Origin: Pelagibacteraceae bacterium AG-325-E13
Lineage (GTDB): Bacteria > Pseudomonadota > Alphaproteobacteria > Pelagibacterales > Pelagibacteraceae
DNA: 64,000 nucleotides
Direction of reading: 5' to 3'
Assembly (NCBI GenBank): GCA_003282965.1
Contig: QBYF01000001.1
Span: 124,001 to 188,000 of the forward strand
The notes beneath the pieces were generated by a model. It worked only from the letters and a program-made list of their open reading frames with translations. It was not told the origin of the DNA and searched no databases. Each line of letters begins with the position of its first letter. Position 1 is the first letter of the stretch. Below, piece by piece: positions 57,470 through 64,000 of this stretch. The translations under genes and the position numbers were made by a program.

Positions 57470-58387
57470 TTGAAAAAAATATTTTCAATAATATTTTTTT
57501 TATTACTTTTTACTCACTTACAAGCTTTAGAAAAAAAAATTTTAAATAACGATGAGTGGGGCAAGAAGGTTAATACTCTTAATTGGAAAAATCTCGATAA
57601 TAAAGAACATAATGTTTCTGTAAAAAAAGCGAACGCTAAAATTCTTATTTTAGGCGATGAAATATACTTAGATAATTTTAATGATATAAATCAATATAGT
57701 TGGTGGGCTTTCGGTTACGCAGCAGAAAAAAATGTAGTAATGCATATAAGAGGCAATGGTTATGATGTGTATCTTGATTATATTGATGATGGTTATGTCA
57801 AGTTAGATGATTGGAAAAGTGTTGATCCAAAAAATTTGTTATCTCAATTAAGAGAAATTGCGAGATCTAACGTAACTTATCTCAAAGATAAAAACTTAGA
57901 TTACGTAAACAATATTGATTGGATTTTTAAGCCTACTTTAAATGAAACAAATAAATCAGTTAGTTATTCCTACAAAGTAAATTGGAATAGCGGTCAACAG
58001 TCTATGGAGTCTAAGAATTTAATTTTAGGTAAAAAAGGTTATTTAGAAAGTGCATTCGTAGTAAGCTATCAAAAAGATATGGATTTAAAATATCAGTCAG
58101 ATTTTTCAAAAGATTTTGTCAATGGTGTTATTTTTGAGGATGGCTTTAGACATTCTGATTATAAGCCTGGAGACAAAGTTGCAGCAGTTGGAATAGGAAG
58201 TTTAGTTGCGGGTTCACTAGGTGTTAAAGCTTTAGCTAAAACAGGAGTTCTTGTTAAACTAGCTAAATTTTGGTGGATATTATTAGCTCCATTAGCTTTT
58301 TTAGGAAAATTCTTAAGTGGAAAAGATAATTCAAATAATGGATCTAGCGTAAGTAAGGCATCTTCAAGAAAAAGAAGAAAGAAATAA
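57470..58387 (+). CDS. DUF2167-family exported, membrane-anchored protein
   Basis: About 305 residues. The TTG at 57470 is preferred because it begins a clean signal peptide (KKIFSIIFFLLLFTHLQA, with cleavage before LEKK); an in-frame TTG at 57452 inside the small upstream gene would add six residues. The domain ends in the DUF2167 hallmark YKPGDKVAAVGIGSLVAGSL followed by a TM segment (LAKFWWILLAPLAFLGKFL) and a basic tail. DDGYVKLDDWKSVD fits the family's central part. DUF2167 has no established function. Confidence 0.82.
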   Translation: MKKIFSIIFFLLLFTHLQALEKKILNNDEWGKKVNTLNWKNLDNKEHNVSVKKANAKILILGDEIYLDNFNDINQYSWWAFGYAAEKNVVMHIRGNGYDVYLDYIDDGYVKLDDWKSVDPKNLLSQLREIARSNVTYLKDKNLDYVNNIDWIFKPTLNETNKSVSYSYKVNWNSGQQSMESKNLILGKKGYLESAFVVSYQKDMDLKYQSDFSKDFVNGVIFEDGFRHSDYKPGDKVAAVGIGSLVAGSLGVKALAKTGVLVKLAKFWWILLAPLAFLGKFLSGKDNSNNGSSVSKASSRKRRKK

Positions 58388-58392
58388 ATAAA

Positions 58393-59181
58393 ATGTATTT
58401 TGCATATCTTCTGGCGGCAATTTTACCAGCCGTAATGTTAGTATTTTATGCTTATAAACAAGATCAATTTCCAGAACCACCCAGAATAGTTTTTAAAACA
58501 TTTTTATTTGGATGCGCAACAGTTCTAGCAATAGATTTAGTTATCCCAGTTTTAGATAACTATAACAAAGAACATTTTAGTGGCGAAACTTATCATTTTT
58601 TTGAAAATTTTATTCGAGCAGCCTTTGTTGAGGAATTTTTTAAAGCATGTGTAATAATTTTTTATTGTACTCGTAAAACAGCTTTTGACGAGCCTATGGA
58701 TGGAATAATTTATGGAATTGCAGCGTCATTAGGTTTTGCTGCATATGAAAATATTGACTACGTTTTATATTTTGAAAAAGATCCTTCATTTGACATTGCA
58801 CTAATTAGAGCTTTTACTGCAATACCAATGCATGCCCTATGTGGAATAATCATGGGATTTTTGATTTCCCAAAGTATATTTGAAAAAAAACATAATTATT
58901 TAAATTTATTTCTAGCTTTATTTATACCAGTAGGAATACATGGCTTATATAATTATAGCTTTTCAAGTTCTTTAGTAAGCTACCAAATTGCTTATTTTTT
59001 ATTACTAGTATTTTCTATAAGAGCTTATCTTATATTCAAAAACCTAAAGTTAAGGCAAAAACAAAGTATTATATTTAATCAAAGATACTATAATATAACT
59101 TTAGCCAGTTTTATAAATATCTCAACTAATACATTAGTAATATTTTTGATCTTTAATTACTTGGTAAATTTAGTAACTTGA
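58393..59181 (+). CDS. PrsW-family intramembrane metalloprotease
   Basis: A 262-residue polytopic protein of the PrsW/CPBP-related superfamily. Catalytic-type motifs are E80-E81-F-F-K84 (AAFVEEFFK), DGIIYGIAASLGFAAYENID (103-122, with E119), H147 in FTAIPMHALCGI, and H183 in GIHGLYNYS. Bacillus PrsW cleaves an anti-sigma factor to turn on stress genes. No sigma/anti-sigma pair is adjacent here; the nearby TM proteins are possible substrates. It starts 5 bases after the DUF2167 gene and ends 4 bases before the next, so it is operonic. Confidence 0.9.
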   Translation: MYFAYLLAAILPAVMLVFYAYKQDQFPEPPRIVFKTFLFGCATVLAIDLVIPVLDNYNKEHFSGETYHFFENFIRAAFVEEFFKACVIIFYCTRKTAFDEPMDGIIYGIAASLGFAAYENIDYVLYFEKDPSFDIALIRAFTAIPMHALCGIIMGFLISQSIFEKKHNYLNLFLALFIPVGIHGLYNYSFSSSLVSYQIAYFLLLVFSIRAYLIFKNLKLRQKQSIIFNQRYYNITLASFINISTNTLVIFLIFNYLVNLVT

Positions 59182-59185
59182 CAAC

Positions 59186-60073
59186 ATGAAACTTTTAAAA
59201 TTTTCAATGTTGATGAATTATTTTGCTATTGCAAAAAACTCTAAGCGCGCAATTTTTATAATTAATTTAGGTATTTTTTTGTCAATATTTGCCTTTTCAG
59301 CAGCAACAATATCAATTTTTATAGAAAATAAAGTAAGTCGACTTGAGTTTGAACATATTGAAAATTCGAGATTTAAAAATGAAATGCAAGACACTACAGA
59401 ATTTATCATATTATATAAAAATAAATTAAGACAAGCAATTAATAGTGAAGAGACTCACGAGCAATATATTGAATTTTTAAGACTTAATAATTTTGGTAAA
59501 GCTATAACTTCACCAAATGATTTACAGGCATATTCAATATATGATTTTGTACGTGACAAAGATTTTATTTTAGAATTTGCTTTGTTTTTAAAAGAGGAAA
59601 TTGATTATGAAACTTTCACAGAAGAAGATGAGAAAAAAATTAAATTATTAATAATCAAATTAGAAAAAACATTCAAAGCAATTGAAAAACTAGACGCAAA
59701 GGTATTAAAGAAAATTGTTTATGATAGATCATATCAGCATATCGGTGACGAAATTATTAAATCACTCAAAAGTGAGAGTAGATATAAATTTTTAAAAGAT
59801 CAGGGAATATACGAAAAAGAATATAATTTATTAATAAAATTAGTTGATGACTTGGAAGAATTATTTAATTTTTTCTTAACTTACTCTAATTCACTCATCA
59901 TTTTAACTGATGAAAATCTAAAAGCAATTAATGAGGAGATAATAATTCTCTCAAGTAAAGAGAAAAATATTATATTAGCTGCTTTTTTTCTTCAATTATT
60001 AATATTTATTATAATTCAGTTTTTTGAAATTTCATCTTTAAAACTTCATTTGAATAAGAGGAAAAAATTATGA
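59186..60073 (+). CDS. Unrecognised TM-helical-TM protein A
   Basis: A 295-residue protein. TM1 is about 21-46, followed by a ~210-residue charged, mostly helical region likely outside the cytoplasm, then TM2 about 262-282 and a short basic tail. The layout resembles the sensor half of chemoreceptors or histidine kinases without a signalling domain. No family motif is recognised. It overlaps the next gene by 4 bases (ATGA) and sits 4 bases after the PrsW-like protease gene. Confidence 0.8.
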   Translation: MKLLKFSMLMNYFAIAKNSKRAIFIINLGIFLSIFAFSAATISIFIENKVSRLEFEHIENSRFKNEMQDTTEFIILYKNKLRQAINSEETHEQYIEFLRLNNFGKAITSPNDLQAYSIYDFVRDKDFILEFALFLKEEIDYETFTEEDEKKIKLLIIKLEKTFKAIEKLDAKVLKKIVYDRSYQHIGDEIIKSLKSESRYKFLKDQGIYEKEYNLLIKLVDDLEELFNFFLTYSNSLIILTDENLKAINEEIIILSSKEKNIILAAFFLQLLIFIIIQFFEISSLKLHLNKRKKL

Positions 60074-60963
60074 GGCGAGGTAAAATAAATAAAACTTCTT
60101 TTATTCTAATTTTTTTTGTAGCATTTTTTACAATTCTTTCTTATGGATTTGATCAGTTAGTTATAAGAAGTGAGGATAAAATTAGGAATTTAAAAATAGA
60201 ATACCAAAATATTGATAATAGTTTTACTAAATTACAATCAATTATTAGCACTTTAGATGAAATTTCATTTGCGTCAGATTTAAATTTTTCTCATCTTATT
60301 TTGAGACGAAACTTATTAATTAAATCATATTTACTCTCAAGAATAGAATTAGGGGATAGTCTTAAATTTTTTAATAGAAAAAATGAAAAAGTAAACACAG
60401 AAGATTTGGGGCGCATGATGTTAAAAGAATTAATAAAAGTGGCTGATATGCAATATGAAATGAGACTTCAATATCAAGAATTTTATATTACTCACGAGAA
60501 ACAATTAAAGAAAATTAATAATGAAAAATTTTCATTATCAGATTTATTTGAGAATGATCTAGATCCTTTTATAGATAAAAGAGGTCAATTTTTTAATCAA
60601 AACTTAATTAAGTATACAAAACTTTTTGGTTATAATTATCACTGGAAAGATAGTTCTTATGAGGAATTAGTTGAGTATAGAAAAAAAGCATTAGAAAATT
60701 ATACAGAATATGAATGGTTTGATGTTTATAGATATAAAATGATGTTATTAAAAGAAATTAAAGAAGATACAATAGAACTAGAAAATTTTACAGAGTCTAT
60801 GGACTCAAAAACTGAAGATTTAGAGAAAAAATTGATTAAAAAATTTGATCAGTTAAAAACTTCAAATGTAAATAAAAACTTCTATATTTTGTTAAGCATA
60901 ATATCTCAAATATTTTCATTATTGTTTTTGCTTTTTTTATTCAGATCTTTTTTAACAAAATAA
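60070..60963 (+). CDS. Unrecognised TM-helical-TM protein B
   Basis: A 297-residue protein with the same plan and size as its neighbour: TM1 about 10-30, a long helical region (about 35-270) with heptad-like charged stretches (DSKTEDLEKKLIKKFDQL near the end), TM2 about 273-294. Direct sequence similarity to protein A is weak by eye, so homology is uncertain, but equal length, topology and the 4-base overlap suggest a pair working together. Function unknown. Confidence 0.8.
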   Translation: MRRGKINKTSFILIFFVAFFTILSYGFDQLVIRSEDKIRNLKIEYQNIDNSFTKLQSIISTLDEISFASDLNFSHLILRRNLLIKSYLLSRIELGDSLKFFNRKNEKVNTEDLGRMMLKELIKVADMQYEMRLQYQEFYITHEKQLKKINNEKFSLSDLFENDLDPFIDKRGQFFNQNLIKYTKLFGYNYHWKDSSYEELVEYRKKALENYTEYEWFDVYRYKMMLLKEIKEDTIELENFTESMDSKTEDLEKKLIKKFDQLKTSNVNKNFYILLSIISQIFSLLFLLFLFRSFLTK

Positions 60964-61019
60964 AAGCAAGGTCTTGAAATTTAAATTTAAATGCTTATAT
61001 TTGACTGAGTAATATTAGT

Positions 61020-61041
61020 TTGTTGAAATCCAACAAGGAGG
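61020..61041 (+). promoter_or_regulatory. Hairpin abutting a perfect Shine-Dalgarno
   Basis: TTGTTG (61020-61025) and CAACAA (61031-61036) form a six-pair stem with a 5-base loop. It is immediately followed by and shares one base with AGGAGG (61036-61041), 6 bases before the ATG at 61048. A full-consensus Shine-Dalgarno is unusual in this window, where most genes rely on weak sites or coupling. It points to strong, possibly structure-tuned translation. Confidence 0.6.
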
Positions 61042-61047
61042 CTAAAT

Positions 61048-61233
61048 ATGAAATCTACTGACTTTTACCTACTAAAACAAAAATCTATCTCTGAAGGCGA
61101 TCTTTTCGTTACAGATTATATCAAGACAAAACAAAGACTAATAAGATTAGAAAAGCAATTGGAGATATTACAATTGCAATTGGAGTCTTTAAAACCTAAA
61201 AATAAGGTAATTAAATTATTTGATGAAGAATAA
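61048..61233 (+). CDS. 61-residue coiled-coil protein, unrecognised
   Basis: A small soluble protein. The N-terminal half is mixed (FYLLKQKSISEGDLFVTDYI). The second half is a heptad coiled coil, about residues 27-50: TKQRLIRLEKQLEILQLQLE with Leu/Ile at a/d spacing. The C-terminus is acidic (LFDEE). A perfect Shine-Dalgarno and a preceding hairpin support real, strong expression. It follows the TM protein pair by 84 bases. It could form a small oligomer or adaptor; no family known to me. Confidence 0.75.
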   Translation: MKSTDFYLLKQKSISEGDLFVTDYIKTKQRLIRLEKQLEILQLQLESLKPKNKVIKLFDEE

Positions 61234-61250
61234 ACTAAAGAAAATTAATA

Positions 61251-62777
61251 ATGGGTCGAAAATATAATTATTTAACAAAGAGCAAAGTTGCAAGCGGTCT
61301 TCAATGTCACAAAAAACTATGGTTCGATGTTCATGAACCTTTGAAGAAAGAAAAAGCTGTTTTCAAGGGCGGTAATCGGTTTGGCAATCAAGTAATCAAA
61401 AACTACTCTAAAAAAAAATTTAATATTTTAGATTTGACTGGAGATTTTATAAAACCGGTTGAAAAAACAACTCAAGCTATTAATTCAAATAAAGTTAATA
61501 TTATTTTTGAAGCTGCTTTTGAATTTTCGAATACTCAAGTTAGAACAGACGTTTTAATAAAACAAAAAGAAGGCTGGACATTACTTGAAGCAAAATCATC
61601 CACCAAATTGAAACCTGAGCATATAGATGACATTTCTATTCAATCCTATGTCGTAAGAGAAAGCCTAAATAAATTGGGTCAAAAACTAAAAAAAATTAAA
61701 TTAATACACGTAAATGCAAAATTTATTTTAAAACAAACAGGAGATTATGAAGGGTTAATTAATGACGAGAATGATCTTACAGAGAGATTAAATGAAAATG
61801 AAATTCCTAATAATATTGAAGAACTATTACCATTAACAAATAAAGATTCTGTCTGCCCTAAAATTTCTGTCGGCAGTCATTGTAATAAACCTTATTCTTG
61901 TGATTATTTTGAAAGGTGTGACACAGCTTCTAATCTAAAACAAATTACTCCATTTACAATATTACCTTATATAGGAAAGTCAAAAGATCTAATAGATTAT
62001 ATGGCTGCCAAAAAAACAAGCGACTTACAAAAAGTTCCATCAAGTTTTTTTAAAGATCGAAAAGACTATGCTCCAGGTTATCACCAAATAATTCAAACGG
62101 CCCATAAGAAAAATCAACCCTGGATTAATCCTAACTTAAAAAATGTATTAAAAGAATTTAAATTCCCAATGTATTTTATGGACTTCGAAACGATAGGCCA
62201 AGTAGTTCCAATAATTAGGGGTACAACACCATACTATCCTTTACCTTTTCAATGGTCAGTTCATAAATGGCCAACAAAAGATAAGCCAGTAGATAATGGA
62301 AAGTCTTTTTTAAAATTTAATGACCAAGATATTGAAAGAAAGTTTATTGAAACTCTTATCAAAGCTGCTGGTGACAAAGGAACTATATTTGCACACAATG
62401 CTAAAGGAACAGAGATCAAAATTTTAGAAAAACTAAAAGTGAAAGATAATTGTAAAGACCTTATTTCTCAAATAGATAACATAATTGAAAGAGTCGAGGA
62501 TAGCGCTACTATTGCAAAACATAATTTTTATTCTCCGCTTATGAATGGCGATTGGGGAATTAAATCGATTGTTAAAGCAATACCAGGTTGTAAAATTAAT
62601 TATGAAGAAGAAGGTAATATTTCTGGTGGAACCGATGCACAGTTGGCTTGGTTTATAAATACAGATCCTAATGAAACAAAGGATAGAAAAGAGAAACAAA
62701 AGAAACTATTATTAGAATATTGTTCGAAAGATACCTTAGCAATCTATTATCTCATAAAATATTTAATAGAATTATAA
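61251..62777 (+). CDS. DUF2779-like nuclease fusion: PD-(D/E)XK (Cas4-like) + DEDD exonuclease
   Basis: A 508-residue protein. The N-terminal half looks like a Cas4/AddB-type nuclease: C19 in GLQCHKKLW, D100 and E113-x-K115 (RTDVLIKQKEGWTLLEAKSS), and Q131-x-Y133. A cluster C202, C211, C217 and C223 could bind Fe-S with C19. The C-terminal half has a DEDD-type 3'-5' exonuclease pattern: D311-x-E313 (MDFETI), H382-N383-A384 (FAHNAKGTE) and YCSKD (490-494). This matches the DUF2779 arrangement. Such proteins are thought to process nucleic acid; the role in repair, recombination or defence is unproven. No cas genes are present. Confidence 0.82.
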   Translation: MGRKYNYLTKSKVASGLQCHKKLWFDVHEPLKKEKAVFKGGNRFGNQVIKNYSKKKFNILDLTGDFIKPVEKTTQAINSNKVNIIFEAAFEFSNTQVRTDVLIKQKEGWTLLEAKSSTKLKPEHIDDISIQSYVVRESLNKLGQKLKKIKLIHVNAKFILKQTGDYEGLINDENDLTERLNENEIPNNIEELLPLTNKDSVCPKISVGSHCNKPYSCDYFERCDTASNLKQITPFTILPYIGKSKDLIDYMAAKKTSDLQKVPSSFFKDRKDYAPGYHQIIQTAHKKNQPWINPNLKNVLKEFKFPMYFMDFETIGQVVPIIRGTTPYYPLPFQWSVHKWPTKDKPVDNGKSFLKFNDQDIERKFIETLIKAAGDKGTIFAHNAKGTEIKILEKLKVKDNCKDLISQIDNIIERVEDSATIAKHNFYSPLMNGDWGIKSIVKAIPGCKINYEEEGNISGGTDAQLAWFINTDPNETKDRKEKQKKLLLEYCSKDTLAIYYLIKYLIEL

Positions 62778-62852
62778 ATAAATGAATCAAGGCGAAAAAA
62801 ATGAAATACTCATTAAGATATACCTTTGCTATTTAAGAGACTTCTGCATAAA

Positions 62853-64000
62853 TTAAATATTTTTAAGTCTATTTATTACTTCAACCCTATCTAATGATAA
62901 AATAACATCATATAGACCTGGCCCAAATCTTGAACCCACTAGTGCTATTCTTAAAGGTTGTCCTATGCCTTTAAAATTAGTCTTATGCTTATCTATTAAA
63001 GATTTAATTACAGGCTCTAGAGCTTCTCTAGATAGAGAGGAAAGTTTTTCATATTCATTGATAAAGTCATTTATTACTTTCTTGGATAAATCATCAATTA
63101 GTTTTTTATCATCTGCGCCAACCTCAATTTTATCATTAATAATATATTGAGCATTATTCCAAATATCCTCTAGGGTTTTTGCTTTATTTTTTAAAAAACC
63201 CATTGATTTTAAAAGGACACTCTCTTTTGCTTGATCTATAGGTTTTTTGTATTTCGAAACATATTCTTTGAAAAAATTAAAAAGATCTTTTTCATCTATT
63301 GTCTTTATGTATGTTTCATTAATTGAATAAATTCTATTCATATCAAGCTTAGAGGGTGATTTACCAACACCACTTAGATCAAATAAATCAATACTTTCCT
63401 TCTTAGTAAAAATCTCTTTATCTTTGTAAGACCAACCTAATCTTAATAAATAATTTCTCAAAGCGTCTGAAATAATTCCAATTTTAATATAATCTTCAAG
63501 GGTGGAGGCGTTATCTCTTTTAGACAACTTTTTCCCTTGTTCGCTATGAATCAAGGGTATGTGAGCGAAGTTTGGAACTTCCCAACCCATAGCGTCATAA
63601 ATTTGCTTTTGTTTAAAAGAATTAATCATATGATCGTCACCTCTAATTACGTGAGTAATTTTCATTTCATGATCATCAACTGTAGCTGATAATTGGTAAG
63701 TTGGTGATTTATCTTTTCTTAATATTACAAAATCTTCAATTGTAGAATTTGAGATGTTTCTTTCTCCTTGAACTAAATCTTTTATAATTGTATTTCCTGA
63801 AATTTTACTTTTAAATCTAATTACAGGCTTTACACCTTCTGGAATTTTAAGGTCTTTAGCATCTCTCCACTTTCTATTGTAAACATACGGTATACCTTGT
63901 TTTTTACACTTATCTTTTTGCTCATTTATTTCTTCTTCAGAACAATAACACTCATAAGCAAATCCTTTTTTTTTTAATTCTTCAGCTACTGCGACGTGTT
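62853..64000 (-). CDS. gltX: Glutamyl-tRNA synthetase (N-terminus outside window)
   Basis: The frame stays open from the right edge to the stop at 62853-62855, so the Met at 63665 is internal. The visible ~381 residues hold CYCSEEEINEQK (a cysteine pair of the zinc-like region), PVIRFKSKISGNTIIKDLVQ-type catalytic-domain sequence, QLSATVDDHEMKITHVIRGD and the class I KMSKS-type motif as EQGKKLSKRDNAST. The C-terminal anticodon-binding domain ends LIDKHKTNFKGIGQPLRIAL and LDRVEVINRLKNI. Alphaproteobacteria often have two GltX paralogues, one charging tRNA-Gln; which this is cannot be told. Confidence 0.96.
   Translation of the reverse strand, partial: HVAVAEELKKKGFAYECYCSEEEINEQKDKCKKQGIPYVYNRKWRDAKDLKIPEGVKPVIRFKSKISGNTIIKDLVQGERNISNSTIEDFVILRKDKSPTYQLSATVDDHEMKITHVIRGDDHMINSFKQKQIYDAMGWEVPNFAHIPLIHSEQGKKLSKRDNASTLEDYIKIGIISDALRNYLLRLGWSYKDKEIFTKKESIDLFDLSGVGKSPSKLDMNRIYSINETYIKTIDEKDLFNFFKEYVSKYKKPIDQAKESVLLKSMGFLKNKAKTLEDIWNNAQYIINDKIEVGADDKKLIDDLSKKVINDFINEYEKLSSLSREALEPVIKSLIDKHKTNFKGIGQPLRIALVGSRFGPGLYDVILSLDRVEVINRLKNI

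Noticed and set aside
62781..62855. 24-codon ORF after the nuclease gene
   Set aside because: It is very short, has no Shine-Dalgarno, and overlaps the convergent gltX end.
62853..63665. A 270-residue ORF starting at 63665 as a complete gene
   Set aside because: The frame continues without a stop to the right edge and encodes the GltX catalytic domain; the Met is internal.

Overview
The window is a gene-dense, strongly AT-rich stretch of an alphaproteobacterial chromosome that reads like SAR11 (Candidatus Pelagibacter and relatives). The reasons are the very low GC by eye, A/T-ending codons, lysine/asparagine/isoleucine-rich proteins, tiny or overlapping gene boundaries, and alphaproteobacterial gene orders (suf cluster; clpP-clpX-lon; tRNA-Val/tRNA-Asp-nuoA-N-birA-coaX-rnj-proS-lolCD-dnaE; rpsB-tsf-frr-uppS-cdsA-dxr-bamA-skp-lpxD-fabZ-lpxA-lpxI-lpxB). 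This assignment is inferred from protein style and synteny; no database search was possible. No gap longer than about 145 bases lacks a gene. I saw no transposase, integrase, CRISPR array, rRNA gene or convincing intrinsic terminator.

1-5788: a SUF iron-sulfur assembly operon, entered inside sufB, with a small VOC-fold (glyoxalase-like) gene inside it, then sufE-like, sufC, sufD, sufS, sufU-like, sufT-like (DUF59) and an A-type carrier. Type I glutamine synthetase (glnA) converges on it with no gap. A divergent 121-base spacer leads to an EamA exporter and a WecA/MraY-type sugar-1-phosphate transferase.

9296-15170: tRNA-Leu(UAG), trigger factor, ClpP, ClpX and Lon, a protein-quality-control block. 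15274-18343: an 850-residue fusion (NAD-dependent sugar epimerase/reductase + cupin + zinc-binding C-methyltransferase) and a convergent zinc-ribbon membrane protein. They sit where many alphaproteobacteria carry hupB. tRNA-Val(UAC) and tRNA-Asp(GUC) follow.

18737-32622: a complete 14-gene NADH dehydrogenase operon in canonical order A-N, tightly coupled and preceded by a Fur-box-like site and a hairpin. The operon runs on into a catalytic-domain-only biotin ligase, type III pantothenate kinase, RNase J, a DUF1467 protein, short prolyl-tRNA synthetase, LolC/LolD and DNA polymerase III alpha. After a structured-looking rpsB leader come rpsB, tsf, frr, uppS, cdsA, dxr, bamA, skp-like and the lipid A genes, with a PQQ-type sugar dehydrogenase spliced in before lpxB. 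pyrH and rseP, often present in this gene string, are absent from it.

55236-64000: an accessory stretch. It holds a histone-deacetylase-like amidohydrolase, a Pro-Glu-repeat membrane protein, small membrane proteins, a DUF2167 protein, a PrsW-like intramembrane protease and two unrecognised proteins with the same TM-helical-TM plan. It also has a 61-residue coiled-coil protein with a perfect Shine-Dalgarno, a PD-(D/E)XK + DEDD nuclease fusion (DUF2779-like), and glutamyl-tRNA synthetase running off the right end. The least explained part is 57289-61233, a run of envelope proteins with coupled or near-coupled starts.
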